64,000 nt of DNA from Alisma plantago-aquatica (lineage: Eukaryota > Streptophyta > Magnoliopsida > Alismatales > Alismataceae). Numbering within the stretch: the first letter of the stretch is position 1; each line of letters opens with the position of its first letter. The stretch is taken from positions 1,395,608,363-1,395,672,362 of the forward strand of contig OY856410.1 of the NCBI GenBank assembly GCA_963693085.1. Direction: 5' to 3'. Position numbers and translations under genes: made by a program. This document shows, piece after piece, positions 1 to 12,181 of the stretch. The notes under the pieces were generated by a model. That model was not told the DNA's origin. It did not search any database and saw nothing but the letters and a program-made list of their open reading frames with translations.

Positions 1-556
1 ACATGTATATATAAAATCCCTCAATCAAACATATTAAGTCAAATATGCTTTCTATTATAAGAAAACATGAAAAACTTAATCGACTAAGTTTGGGCATCCC
101 AAGGATGGTGCATCGTATGTCTCGGGGAAGTGTGGTGATAGTTATGTGGGCATGTCATGCGGGGTACATTTCTATCATGTTGGCTTTTGGCCCAGGCTTA
201 ACTAAGTGTGCTTAATGAGATTAAGCACCATAGGCATGCATGCGACTATGGTAAGGTGTTGCACATAACATCTATCCAAGAATTTCATAAGATGCAATTG
301 GAAAACATAACCTACCTTAATAATTGATTATGGACGCCGACGTTGACCGAGTAATAATTGAATTATTTTGGATCTTGGCTCATTAGAAGTTTGTTCACTA
401 CAATCTTCCAAATTGATTATTGAGGGTTATGAATTTGAACAAATAATGAGAGCCATAGTTAATTAAAGGCCTAATAAACATCTTCAAATTTTATACAAAT
501 CAAATCAAATCAAAATGGTTTTTTGACAAAATTGCAAATTTCTCTTGTAGAATCAA
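1..556 (+). other. Untranslated leader of copia A
   Basis: No coding potential was seen. The stretch aligns in reverse complement with about 14154-14773 of copia B; for example tatataaaatccctcaat near position 10 matches tatataaaatcactcaat read from the minus strand near 14660. A shared region ahead of both gags, absent from the 3' LTR at 4293-6235, is best read as the 5' leader rather than LTR. Confidence 0.55.
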
Positions 557-1400
557 ATGACAACACACAACAAAACATTTTCTCTTAGATTAGTCCTTGA
601 GAAGGACAAGTTAAATGGGAATAACCTCCATGACTTGTTCAGGATGTTGAGAATTGTTCTCACACAAGAGAATAAGCTCTATGTCCTGGAGACACCAGAG
701 CCAAATGGACCTCTTCCCACCACACCAAAGGTTGACGATGATGCTTACAAGAAGCATACTGAAGATGTCGTCGATGTCAAATGTCTAATGTTGTGCTATA
801 TGAACTATGAGTTACAAAGACATCATGAGAACATGGATGTTATTGAGATGGTCACACATCTTAAGAATGTATTTCAAGGTCAGTCAAGATAGGAGAGATT
901 TGATGTCTCTAAAGTAATCTTCAAATGTAACATGGCAGAATGAGATCAAGTAGGTCCTCATGTGCTCAAGCTCATTGGGTATTTGGAGAACCTTTCTAGA
1001 TTGGGATTCCCCTTGGGTCAAGAGTTGGCCATTGATGTGATTCTATAGTCTCTACCAGAGTCATACAATCAATTTGTCATTAACTACAACATGAATGACT
1101 TTGACAAGTCATTGATAGAGTTGCTTGGCATGTTGAGAAAAACTGAGGCACAAATGAAGAAAGACAAGCCCAAGTATGTGATGATGATAAAAAACACAAA
1201 GGGAAAGTCTAAAGTCAAAGGCAAATCTAAGAAGAGTTCTAAAGATGGCCAGAAGCCTAAGTCTTCAACACTCAAGGCAAATGGAGGAGTAAATAAGGGA
1301 GGCAAATGTCACCCTGTCACCATCCTGGACACTGGAAAAGGATTTTCCCTCTCTACATCGAGGAGATAAATAAGAAGAAGGAGGGGATAGAAACCTCTAC
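557..1400 (+). pseudogene. gag: Copia A gag (UBN2-type capsid), three in-frame stops and a late frameshift
   Basis: Gag forms the virus-like particle that packages element RNA. The reading frame from ATG 557 stays homologous to plant copia Gag (early SLRLVLEK.KLNG.NLHD; later LGFPLGQELAIDVIL, MNDFDKSLIELLGMLRKTE) but is cut by TAG 890-892, TGA 941-943 and TAG 1046-1048. A lysine-rich tail (about 1190-1290) leads to a zinc knuckle reachable only after a one-base shift near 1310. It reads C-H-x-C-H-H-P-G-H-W-K-R, and its last cysteine is replaced by phenylalanine. No intact product is possible. The start was chosen because homology begins at this ATG. Confidence 0.8.
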
Positions 1401-1837
1401 TCCATATATAAACATTATAAGGTAAAACTGATTACTTCTTCATCTTAGGTATGTGATACCAAATGTAGACATGCCATATGTTGATGTGCATGATCTGATA
1501 AGAAGTAAAGACTTATGAGTGGACAAGGATGGACTGTGATAAGAAGGAGTTGTTGCAACTACAGTCTACATTTAAATTTTTTATCTTAGACCATTGGGCA
1601 TGTAATAGAGTTAGAAGAACTGCTATTACATTTATGGCAATAATAGAAACATTTACTTCATGCATCTTGTATGGACAAGGGTGATTATAAATGAAGAGTT
1701 GTTGATGGTTCTATTTCAAAGTTGTGATCTTGTATGGAAATGCCCCAAATGTCTTATGATCATTACATGAAAGGATCTAAAGATGAATGTTTATGACGTA
1801 AATACCTCAAGTATTGCAATTGATAAACTCAAACAAT

Positions 1838-1883
<46 letters not shown>

Positions 1884-4280
1884 TTGTCATCTAGAACACG
1901 TATGTGAGAAATGCATTTCTAGAACATGTTTTTCTAGAATCTTTTGGTTATCGAACCAATAAGAAACATTCAAGCCTTATGTATGAGCAACATGACAAAC
2001 CACCTCTCACTAGGTGTAGTGGGAGAATAATCATTCTATTAGGACTTGTACATGATGATGTATATATACCTATAGGATAAACAATAGAGATAATTATTTA
2101 TACTTCATTATATTTACTAGATGATATGGTGATTTGTGTTCAATAAAATATATATCTCTTGAAGTGTTCAAGTAGATTACATGTATGAAGTACACAAATT
2201 CCTTAAAAGTATTAAGATACTTTGATGTGATCAATGTTGAAATACTCTATAGGAATAGTTTGAGGATCTTCTGGAGATACTGTGATAGTGTATCACATAT
2301 AAACTCCATCTGAAACATGATGATGTATTAGAAAGAAGAAATCACAACCTGATGGGTCATGATGTGATTATCATTTAATCCAATCTTCTAATTTCCTTTT
2401 GGGAACATGCTTAGCACTAAAAAATGTACCTTCTAAAATGGTTTAAAAGATACATTTAAGATATGAGATGGGAATGTCCCAATATGTCTTTTATAAGGAT
2501 TGAAACTTGTACAAGAAAAGAGTTTCTTGGAAAGATTTATCCAAAAGACCATATAAATGTAAGATTGTTGAACACTACTTACCTCAATCCAATAACAAAA
2601 ATGTTTCTTGCTAGGATAACTGAGTTCCAAGAGAATTAGTGGGAGTAAAGTAGAACTAAAAAAGTTCAAGGTACACAAGAAGGTACGATAAAGACAGGGA
2701 GAATCACACATCATTGTAGAATCTCAAAGTTTCCTTGTGTAATAGAAAACTCGTAGATCTAGTCTGGGATTAAAGATTGTGAATCCTATAACTTAGATAA
2801 GTTATGAGTTGGTCATAAGATGATGAGCCAACAATCAACTAAGAACTATTGAGGGACCAGAGTCTGAGAATTGGCTTGAGGCCATTGTATCCTGAATGTA
2901 ATCCATGAACACAGACAAGGTATGACCTTGGTGGTACCACCTAGAGGGGGTAAAGTCCATAAGGTGCAATTGGGTTTTCACGAAGGAAAACCAACATGGA
3001 TAAAATAAAAGGACAAATTGGTTGCAAATGTTTTCAAACCAGTTCAAAGTGTTGAACATGGTGAAATCCCTTCACCAATTGACATGCTTACTATTGTAAC
3101 TTAATAAGACTATGTAATTTGACATATGGAGATTAAAACTGCATTCCTTAGTAGGAATACTATAGAGGATATGTATGTGACACAACCGGAAGGTTTTATA
3201 ACTCCATTAATGCAAATGAAGTCTATAAGCTACAATATTCAATCTAGAAGTTGAAGTAAGCATCTCAGAACTAGAATCTTTGATTTGACAAGATAGTCAA
3301 AGATTTTGACTTAAATCAATATCAAAGATGAAATATGTGATTATAAAAGATTTGGTGGGAGCATATAAATATTCCACATATTGATGAGGAATACCATATC
3401 AATACCAAGTATTGAAATCTGGCATGGAAATCACCTTCAGTATGAAGGATTAGATGAAACATCCTATGCTATAGGAATTGAGATCTATAAACATAGTTTT
3501 GGAAAGTCTCTAAACCTAAATCTGAGCACATATATTGGCAAGATATTGAAAGTGTTTAGCATAAAGGATTCATTGAGAGAGAATCTATCCATATAGATAG
3601 GATTAATCTCTTAAGAACACAATATTTCAATTCTTGTGATGAATGGAAGAGATGCCATATGCATTCACATTTGGATCTATCATGCATACAATATAATGAC
3701 ATTGGACATGACAAGATGTTTTTAATCCAATTTCAATGAGGGTCATTGGAATGCCATTAAGAATATACATTTAGTATTTGAAAAGCACTAAGGATCAGTT
3801 GCTGAACTATGGTAATAAGGAATAGTTGGATGTAAAGAGTTACATTGATGCAAGATTTTGAAATGATAGAGAATGTCCACAATATAAAATTGTGTTAAGT
3901 TGGAAAAGGTTCCAAACTATATACTATTGTTACAATTCTATAATAGAAGCTGAATATCCTGGTGTTGTGAGTACAAGAATGATACTGTATGGATCTAGAA
4001 GTTCATATATATGAACTTGAGAGATGTTCCAATCATTGATGGCACATTATAAATGTGATGAAAAAAATGAAGATACTAGTTATGCAAGGAACATCAGATA
4101 ACATGATACAACAATTCCATCTCATATGAAATATCATACAATGAAGAGATGTGAAACAAGAAATATACCGACTAAAGGCTTAATGTTGCTAATCCGCTGG
4201 ATTAGCACTTGCACAACAGAAACATGATCGACATGTTTATATCACCAAGAATGATATTCGTGGGTGATTGGCTATAAGTG
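1401..4280 (+). pseudogene. pol: Copia A pol remnant (PR-INT-RT-RNase H), heavily decayed
   Basis: Polyprotein for protease, integrase, reverse transcriptase and RNase H. The first 1.6 kb has only scattered similarity. RT is recognisable from ATG-like 3126 (MEIKTAFLSRN, matching the copia MDVKTAFLNG motif that carries a catalytic Asp, here Glu, followed by EDMYVTQPEGF). It is seen again at 3381-3596 (LDETSYAIGIEIYKHS.., STYIGKILKVFSIKDS), the end of the RT domain. The YVDD box is not recognisable. RNase H traces follow 3640 (MPYAFTFGSIMHT) and run to about 4260. Stops and indels occur throughout; no long frame survives. Confidence 0.7.
1840..1880. repeat. (TA)n microsatellite
   Basis: About 20 uninterrupted TA units inside the decayed copia A pol, presumably a later expansion. 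Confidence 0.9.
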
Positions 4281-4292
4281 CAAGTGGGAGTC

Positions 4293-6235
4293 TGTTGGTA
4301 TGCATGCCTAGAGAGCCAATCATATGATGATTGGGGTGGCATTTTATGTAAACAATTTGATTAAATAATGAAGGCGAGCTTCCAATTTGTTATGTTTCAC
4401 TCAGTTATGAGATAATGAGGAAACATAATGAATGTTTAAAGAATGATATTACTCAAAGACATATGCCTTTAGGTGTGTGACTTGAACAATGAGATCATAC
4501 AAATGTTAAGAGTATATGCATTCTTATTATGTTCCTATTCAGTTGTTATTATGGAAGGTTGTTAGACAATAATAACACATAAGACTAGAGTGTGCGTCAG
4601 TTTATGATAGAAAATCATCATTCATGATATGCGATACCAAACCAAGAACATAGATACTTGTTAGAGTATAGTGTATCAGATAGACCCACCTTGAGAGTGA
4701 CACATGGAACTCATAATTGGTGGTCATAGTCTCATAGTGAAGGTGGTGATTGTGGTTCTTAGACCTAAAATCACTACACTCATCACATGTCATTCTATGT
4801 ACTTTGACATCATCCACCATAATCCTGAATAAGGGTTGCCACAAAGGTGATGATTGGATACATTGTGACATGTGGGGATGACTGTGAGTGATGTAGATGG
4901 GATTTATCCCTCCTACTAGAGTTTGATATCCTGGCCTCTTGATAAGGCTGAGAAAAGCATGTGCATTCACATGTGAATCAATATATGATATTGAGGTCAC
5001 ATATATCTTAGAAAGTCTTCTCTAGTTTAAGGAACATGAATTGAACATTGAAAGGATGACGATTCCATGCCTCAAGTTCGATCTGGATATCAGAGACAAA
5101 GGAATTATACAATCATTATAACACCTATCATAGATTGTAGGTTGAAGTTGTTCTTCAACTTTCCATTTACTAGGATAGAAATGATGTGTGACTAGGCACC
5201 GCTCTTTGCTTGTGATATCATAAATGAGTTATGGACATTCACTGCCAACGTAATGTGAAACCTATAGGGTCACACACATAGAAATTCACTTTGAATAGGA
5301 TTTCATTCATGAATAATGGTTTAAACTTTATTAGTAAAGAGTTAGGTATTCAAAGTAAAAAAAATGGTTGAATATTGACTAACTAGATAGTTGAACTGAC
5401 CAATTTAAGTGTTGAAGTGATAATTTCACCGTCTCAAGTCAATTGAACCAAGTTAGAAGTTCTAGATAGTGAATCGACCGATACAGGAAGTGAACCGATT
5501 GGCCCAAGTCCATGAATTGGACGACTCAGGTTGTGAACCGAGCGGTTGGTGGATCAATTTAATTAATTCAAGGATTCATGCTCACACCACATTATGCATT
5601 AAACTAGATATTAATTGCCAATACAATTGCAATTGGGAAACATGATGAAATGAGCAGTTCAAGGGTTGAATCAATTGACTCACATGCCAACCGATCAGTT
5701 CACCCGCAAACCAACCATTTTGCCTATCGTTGGTTGCAAAAAATCATGAAATTTTGGTCCCTTCCACTCCCACTCAATTTGGGAATCCTGACTCTGACCC
5801 TCTTATAAATAGAGGGGTACTAGTGACTTCTCTCACACAACTCAAATGCCTCTGACAATTGTTTGTCTACTCTAGTTGTTGCAACTGAGAGAACCCGAGC
5901 AAGTCCTACCCGCTATAGGGAGGAATAGCAAGGGAGAACAACTTTGGGAGAGGAATTTGGTGACTAGTACCCCAACGTGAGGGAAAAAATCCTTCTTGTC
6001 CATTCTTCTAGAATGACAAGAGGTCATGGTGATCCGTGTCGACTACATCAGAGGTGTGGGTACTTTTCCCACTAGGAGGACATTGTCAACCTGCTGTCTG
6101 TAGTGATCAACCAGGAGGCCAACGTAGATTCTATTCAAGTGTGACTTGAAGAAAGCTGCATACTACAATGAGGGTATAGTCACTGGACTTGATCCAGGAC
6201 CAAGTGTGACCTCATAAACCATCCTTCCCATTACA
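4293..6235 (+). repeat. 3' LTR of copia A (right end approximate)
   Basis: It starts TGTTGG right after a purine-rich tract (caagtgggag, 4281-4290), the usual polypurine tract/LTR junction. The right end is set at the TTACA ending at 6235, which would complement the TGT start, but no second LTR is available for checking. It contains a TATA box (5804) about 1.5 kb in, consistent with a long LTR. Short ORFs inside (such as 4602-5000 on -) show no recognisable protein and are not treated as genes. Confidence 0.6.
5804..5811 (+). promoter_or_regulatory. TATA box of copia A LTR promoter
   Basis: TATAAATA followed by GAGGGG, inside the LTR and upstream of the presumed R/U5 region. Position and orientation fit the element's Pol II promoter. 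A transcription start about 30 bp downstream would fall near 5840; this is inference. Confidence 0.5.
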
Positions 6236-6339
6236 TAGTTATTGATGCGTTCCATTGGTTTAAGGGGAATATGCAGTTTAATTTTTTCTTGCTACCTATT
6301 CTGTCACCATATTTCCCTACATATGAAATCTTACTCATG

Positions 6340-7559
6340 TGTTCTCATTCTTCACAAGAACTGGGACATTGGGATTTAGAGAGGATAATTTCATGTGACA
6401 TGGGAAAATTCCCTCTCTTTGAGTTCTACATGCTGAACCTCTTCAACACTTTGTCAATGTATGTATTCTTCTTAGGCCAAGAAACCTTCTAGATCTATCT
6501 CTATAGATCTTAATTCCTAAGATATATGATGCTTTTCCTAAATCCTTCATAGAGAAGGTACTTCCCATCCAATACTTTGCCAATTATAGGATAGGGATGT
6601 CATTCCCCATCAATAATATGTCATATACATACAATACAAGGGATACAACTATGCTCCCACTAACCTTCTTGTATACATAAGGTTCTATTAATTTTGACTA
6701 AAACCAACTCTTTGACTACCTTATCAAATTGAAGATTCCAACTCTGAGATGCTTTCTTCAATCCATAGACTGACCTTTGTATATTAAAAAATTTGCATCC
6801 TTTGGATTTATAAAACCTTCAAGTTGTTTCATGTACACATCCTCAGAAAGATTTCTGTTAAGGAAAGTGGGTTAAACATCCATCTATCAAATCACACAGT
6901 CATAATAAACTGCAATGGCTAGCATGTTCCTGATGGATATAACCATGGAACTGGTGAAAAGGTTTTGTCATAGTCAACACCTTGAACTTGACTAAAATCC
7001 TTTGCAACCAAACTGCCCTCATCGGTTTGTACATTATCATCTAGGTCACTCTTATTCTTAAAGACCCACTTGCACCCTATGGGTTTTACTCCTTAAGGTG
7101 GATCCACCAAGGCCCCTACCTTGTTGGTGTACATGGATTCAATCTCAGATCTCATAGCCTCAAGCCATTTTTCAGAATCTAGTTCCTCAATAGCTTATAG
7201 GTAGGTTGTTGGATCATCATCTATGACCAATTCACCACCTTCTTGAGTCATAAGATAATCAAATCTTTCAGGCTCAAGGTGTGTCCTACTAGATCCACAA
7301 GGTTCTTGTGTTAGATAAGGAATTTGAGATTCCACAACAATTTTTGAGTCTCGTTGTTTCTTTTATACCTCTACATGTTCAATGTTTTCTTGTTGATCGC
7401 AAAACTCCTAGAGTTCTACTTTCCTCCCATTGATTCTGTTGGAATTAAATTCCCTTTCTAATAAAAAACATCCTTGTCAACAACTACTTTGTTGTTAGAT
7501 GGATTTTACATGTAGTATCCCTTGGTTTCCTTGGGATATACAACAAAATAACATTTTTT
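6340..7559 (-). pseudogene. pol: Copia B reverse transcriptase remnant
   Basis: Reverse transcriptase part of the copia polyprotein. On the minus strand the hallmark KPIGCKWVFK lies at 7057-7092 with acidic linker residues behind it. GLKKASQSWNLQFDKVVKEL follows near 6720-6770 and YIDKVLKRFSM near 6450. The catalytic YVDD is not recognisable (about 6600). Upstream, VVYPKETKGYY and NPSNNKVVVDKDVF (7470-7550) are the integrase C-terminal (GYPKGTKGY) segment. Many stops are present. Similarity ends near 6340, before RNase H. Confidence 0.75.
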
Positions 7560-7659
7560 TGATGAACCTAGCGTGTTTGCCTTTCCATTACCATCAAAAG
7601 AGTAAGTACAAAAGCAAGTGATCTAAGGCAGATCATTAACAACAAAAAGAACTAGAAAA

Positions 7660-8030
7660 CTATACGAAAGAAAAAAGAAGACTATCTATACAGACTATGA
7701 GTGTCTCACATACATGACTCCCATATAGAATCAATGCCTCTTTCAGAATTGTGGAAGGTCTGATAGTTTCTCTCAAGCCATATATAGTGAAGTACAAAAA
7801 TAGAAACAACTTTAGTTTCCCCTTGAATCTGTAGCAAATCTTCCTTGGTACTCGAGTAGAGACCATAAATAGTAGAAAACATGTTCCAAATAAGAGAACT
7901 GAATTCACATGAGAAAAAAATGTGCTCCAAATCCTCAAAATCTCCTTTGCAAAGAATGCATCTTGAAACCATACTATAACCCACTATCTTCAGGTAATCA
8001 AGCCTCGATATCTTATTCAAGAAAACTTTC
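7660..8030 (-). pseudogene. LINE ORF2 C-terminal zf-RVT domain
   Basis: The minus frame 7706-8020 reads MNKISRLDYL, then CILCKGDFEDLEHIFFSCEF and SLIWNMF, the zinc-binding zf-RVT (reverse transcriptase zinc-binding) domain found after RT in plant LINEs. The cysteine pair, EH and final C are all visible. It is the end of ORF2, separated from the RT by a stretch (8030-8468) in which stops break the frame. It is probably involved in RNA or DNA binding during target-primed reverse transcription, as known for the family. Confidence 0.8.
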
Positions 8031-8468
8031 TAAAGGAAGAAGGAACATTTTCTTGGAGTTTTAACCTTCCAGACCTAATCACCCTAGATAGTGGTTAGGT
8101 TCTTAGTCCTAATAAGGTTCTAAGCATCTTTGAGTTCAAAATAAGCTAAATTCTCTATGAGCAAGGAATCTGTGCGACCAATAAGTTTAGGAAACTTATG
8201 AAGAGATTCAAGCAACTTCCCTGAGCCTGTAAATCATGGGACAATCCAAATTGAATCAGTCATAAGGTATTTACCATGAATGCATTTGGCCCATAATGAT
8301 TTCTTATCATTTGTAATATTCCAAAGATTCTTCATTATACCTGCTTTGGACCAATCCTCCACTCGTCTAATACCCAATCCACCTTCCTTTTTGGGTCTAC
8401 AAATAGTTTCCCAAGCAACTGTGTGAAGTTTTTTTTGTCATCATTATCACCCCAAATAAAGTCCCTCA

Positions 8469-9707
8469 TCATCTTCTCAATATGCATAACAACAAATATA
8501 TGAATATGAAATTAGAAATAATAAGCTCTATCCTCCCAGCTTGAGATAAGATGTTGCATTTCCATAAATCTAGCTTCCTTCTCACTTTGTCAATGATAGG
8601 GTTACACATAACCTTCATGAGTCTACATGTGAACAAGGGAAGGCCCAAATATCTCATAGGTAGAAGGGAGGCTTGAATATTTAAGGCTTTCAAGATCTCA
8701 TTAGCTCCAATTTCATTTGTACTCATGCTAACAAAAATTTGGCTCTTCAAATTGTTTAATTCCATACCAGAAATCCTATAGAATTCATGAAAAACCTCAT
8801 TAATAGCATGGGTAGTATCAAAATATTCTCTCCCAAAGATTAATAGATCATCTACAAATACAATGTGAGAGACACTAAAATCCAAAGAGGTATGAATAGC
8901 TTTGATACTTCCTCTAGCCACATAAGCATTAATAAGAGAGGTAAACCCCTGCATGGCAATGACAAACAGATAAGGGGCTAGATGATTGCCCTGCCTGACA
9001 CCATTAGATGCAAGAAAAGTTGTATAAGGACTTCCACTGACCAGGACCTGGTATGAAGTAGTAGAAAAAGAAGCATCAATCCACCTCAACCATTTTAAAG
9101 GAAACCCCATGCTTCTAAGAATAAACAAAATGTAATACCTACGAATAGAGTCATAGGCCTTTGAAAGGTCATCCTTAATACACATCCTCTGGGGATCATG
9201 TGCATTATAAAAAGTACTAAGAATTCCATTTGCCAATAGAATAGCATCCCCAATTGATCTCCCCTTAATAAAAACCAACTGACTACCATCAATAAGATCA
9301 GGGAAGATAGAGCTCATATGATTTTCCATAATCTTAGTTATGAGCTAGTATATAACCTAGCATAATGAAATAGGTCTAAAATGAGTAATACAAGAGGCCC
9401 CAGATCATTTAGGAATCAAGGTGAAAAGTTTTAATTCATTCACTGAGTAGCTTGCCTGTTAAAAAAAATTCAGAATGGCTTTACTAATATCTTCTCCAAC
9501 AATTTTCTAGTAAGATATGATGAAAAGACCATTAAATCCATCCGGCCCAGGAGCTTTGTATGTTCTTAAATTTCTAACCACAGATTCAATTTCCTCCTTA
9601 GAAACATGTTTGTTTAAAATATCCAACTGTTCCTTAGAAATACTAGGAATAACCCAATCATTGGACCAATTGACATAATCTGATGAAGCCGAGTTAAAGA
9701 GAGACAT
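8469..9707 (-). pseudogene. LINE ORF2 reverse transcriptase, 286-residue core still open
   Basis: The RT copies LINE RNA at the nicked target. One minus frame runs from 9707 to 8469. The fingers carry KAPGPDGFNG (9537-9557); in-frame stops between about 9509 and 9330 break the segment reading FRPISLC-VIY-LITKI. The palm from ATG 9329 is open for 286 codons: DDLSKAYDSI (motif A), NGVRQGNHLAPYLFVIAMQG (motif B), HIVFVDDLLIF (motif C; FVDD where FADD is usual, 8847-8858), then MRYLGLPL. Both catalytic aspartates remain. The upstream stops mean no full RT can be made. Confidence 0.85.
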
Positions 9708-9886
9708 GAAGTAATCGACAGTAATTGAACTGATATCACCTTGATTATAAATTTACTCTCATTAACAGTGATAAATTGAATATTATTGAATATTCTCCTA
9801 GTTTTCAAAGACATATAGAAGAAAGAAGAATTCTTATCACCCTCTTTGAGCCAAAGAACCCTCGATTTTTGCTTAAGAAGAGATTC

Positions 9887-10132
9887 CTAATCTAAAAGAG
9901 CCTTCTTCGCCAGAATTCTCATATCATTAAGCTTCAGTTGGAGATCAACATTAAGAGGATCCTTATCAACCTCACATTGGATATCCAAAACCAAAGCCTC
10001 CATCTCCTTTGCTTTTGAAAGAAGATTTCCTACTATCTTTTTGTTCCAGTCTAGTATTGCTCCTTTAACAACATGTAGCTTCCTATAAAATTTATACATT
10101 GGGGATCCCTTAGGAGAAGTGCTCATCCACAC
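9887..10132 (-). pseudogene. LINE ORF2 linker between endonuclease and RT
   Basis: An open minus frame of 81 codons (KLHVVKGAILDWNKKIVGNL..LDIQCEVDKDPLNVDLQLKLND) matches the helical linker that follows the endonuclease in plant LINE ORF2 (the LR.WNKE.FG segment). It has no catalytic motif of its own and sits in the expected place between 10165 and 9707. Stops separate it from both neighbours. Confidence 0.65.
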
Positions 10133-10164
10133 ATTTCCACCTCAGAAAACCCTTCATGATTCAC

Positions 10165-10895
10165 CTAGGCATTAATAAATCTGAATGGAGACTGCCTCTT
10201 CTTAAAACTAGTAAAATGAGTGGCAATCATACAATGATCATTTACATTATTAGAAATAACTTCTCCCCATATGTTTGGAAAACCATCAAGTAGTTTAACA
10301 TTTCCAAGAATTCTATCAATCTTTGAGAAGGTACTCACTCCTTTCTTACTTCTACTGTCCCACATAAAGAAAGGACCCTTAGGACATATCTCAGTGAGAC
10401 TAGCATCACAAAATAGCTCATTGAAATCCTTCATGCTTCTGGAATAAGGAGGATGTTTCCCCACTTTCTCTCTATTTAACCAAACAACATTAAAAAATCA
10501 CCCATAATGCACCAAGGACCAAAATTATTAATAGAACAAATAGAATTCCGAAGTACCATTCTATCATTGTCATCATTTGAACCATACATTACAAAAAGAT
10601 GAAAAGATATATCAAGAGAACTGAATTCACAATGGATGATCTGATCATTCTCCATTACTTCGTTAACATCTAGAGAAGAGTTGAACCAGAGAATTAAGAT
10701 GCGGGTATACTTGTAAAACTCAGAATTCAAAATGAAGCTAACATCTTGCCACATAGATTTGATAACAGAGTCAACCTCATTTTTACTAAGTCTGGACTCC
10801 AGTAAAATATAGATGTTTGCTTTATTTCTTTTCCTCCTTGACGCGAGAGATCTTATTATGGGGCCCTCTCATGTTCCAAGAGATAACAGAAAGAG
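10165..10895 (-). pseudogene. LINE ORF2 endonuclease (EEP fold), frameshifted
   Basis: Nicks target DNA to prime reverse transcription. Minus strand from about 10890: WNMRGPHNKISRVKE (start motif WN.RG). A shifted frame has LLETRLSKNEV (catalytic Glu), then WQDVSFILNSEFYKYTRILI..LWFNSS, IIHCEFSSLDISFHLFVMYG and PWCIMGDF (GDFN motif, Asn lost to a shift near 10480). Frame 10464-10165 has FNELFCDASLTEICPKGPFF, KIDRILGN and ends NNVNDHCMIATHF (SDH motif as NDH). The domain is complete in extent but split over three frames. Confidence 0.8.
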
Positions 10896-11187
10896 GCCTA
10901 TCCATTTGGTGATATGGTTAAAGTTGAGACATTCATTTCTCCCTGATGTACTCTTACTTCTTGCAGGGATTCCTCTATTTCTAAGTTGCAATCCTTCCCT
11001 TCAAAGGTGGATAGAGGGGAATACCTATTGAGAGAAATTGGAATTATACTTGTTGCCACCTTTATTGCCACTCTGGCAGGTGATTTGGATTTCTTCCTTC
11101 TTATTTCCCAACCTTATTCTGGATAAGTATCGGGGGTTAGAAGTCGATCAATTGAGTTAGGAATCATTTCAATACTCACCTCCACCA

Positions 11188-12171
11188 TTATAGTGCCCCC
11201 ATTTTAGGAACACTTTCCTCCACATCTACAAATACTTCCATTTCTTTGACAATAGTCTGATTCTTTTGCACCCAATTCATCTTTGGCTTCCCTCTTTTAA
11301 CTCGTGCCTCCACATTTTCAGGAACACCACATAAGGAAGACTCATGGCCAAAAAGGCCACATGACAAACACCTGGATGACTCCCATTCATATTCAAATTC
11401 TATGGTATCAGTTTGCCCATCATCACTCACTATCTGTAATTTCTTAGGGAAGGAAACAAGGTTGGGATGACAACCTGAAGCCTAGCATACTCCAATCTTC
11501 ATAACTCAGATGTGAACTTATCAGGATGAAGAGGTTTACCAAGAAAAGAACCAATCATGTTAAACATATCAGTGTCCCAGAGTTCCAATGGTAGATTATG
11601 AATTCTCAGCCATACATGAATCTCTATTAGCTTCATCTTCTCAAGAAGTTCCCCGTGCTCCCACTTTTTAATTATCAAAGGCTTCCCTAAAACAAACCAT
11701 GAACCTCCATAAAAAATAGTCACCAAATCTTCATCATTTGCAAACATTATGATGAAGAAACCATGGACTGGACCTAACTTCAATGGAACCCTTCACACCC
11801 CAGACCAAAGCGAGGTGATGAACCATCATCAGCCAATGAGGTTTAAGGCCCACAATGTAGCCCGCTACCATTCTACTCCATCTCACCAGATTTTGTTCCG
11901 CGATTGATTTAGGGTAAACCAACTTCCCTTCACTCATATGGATCTCAATCTTGCACAGATTCACCAGTCTTCCAACAATTTTGCTCTTGAATAGATCCAT
12001 CCATTTCTTCACTTCTTCTACCTCTGAAACATTGCCTTGACCTTCTTTGAGCTTCGTACGAGCCACCGTGTCCTGGCTACCTTTAGGATCCGATAGGTCA
12101 GATGCCGCTGTCACCTCTGACGTCGCCCCTTCAATCACCCCTCCATTCATCACTCCAGTTAAACATATCAT
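11188..12171 (-). pseudogene. LINE ORF1 (DUF4283 plus CCHC zinc knuckle), two frameshifts
   Basis: RNA-binding ORF1 protein of plant LINEs. The N-terminal frame 12171-11734 includes KSKIVGRLVNLCKIEIHMSEGK. A frameshift near 11790 continues the DUF4283 fold as GFFIIMFANDEDLVTIFYGG, SWFVLGKPLIIKKWE and WLRIHNLPLELWDTDMF. A second shift near 11490 leads to the frame 11430-11188 with FEYEWESSRCLSCGLFGHES, an intact CX2CX4HX4C knuckle (about 11330-11372). The ATG at 12171 is the first in frame, but the true start may lie in the 5' region beyond it. Confidence 0.8.
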
Positions 12172-12181
12172 TGTTTGAGGA

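Larger units (their letters stand above)
1..6235 (+). mobile_element. Ty1/copia retrotransposon A, degenerate, 5' end outside window
   Basis: The order is leader, gag, pol remnants with RT and RNase H traces, a purine tract (about 4281-4290), and a 3' LTR beginning TGTTGG at 4293. RT coming after integrase and the gag type place it in Ty1/copia. The 5' LTR lies left of the window. Every gene is broken by stops and indels. Copia B at 6236-23304 is a related element on the opposite strand: their leaders align and their gags are of the same type. Copia B stops abruptly in its RT near 6340, so A may have inserted into B; this is an inference because the left junction is not visible. Confidence 0.8.
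7567..12171 (-). mobile_element. LINE (non-LTR retrotransposon), near full length, decayed
   Basis: On the minus strand it has an ORF1 with DUF4283 and a CCHC knuckle, then ORF2 with an endonuclease/exonuclease/phosphatase-fold endonuclease, RT and zf-RVT domain, ending in an A run (seven T on + at about 7554-7560). This is the standard plant L1-type order. It lies between the integrase and the downstream KGYY segment of copia B, so it inserted into B. Target-site duplications are not clean; ATGATATGTTT near 12170 and ATGTTATTTTG near 7550 are a possible decayed pair. Confidence 0.85.

Noticed and set aside
4602..5000. 132-codon minus-strand ORF in copia A LTR
   Set aside because: Histidine-rich translation of LTR sequence, antisense to the element, no recognisable domain.
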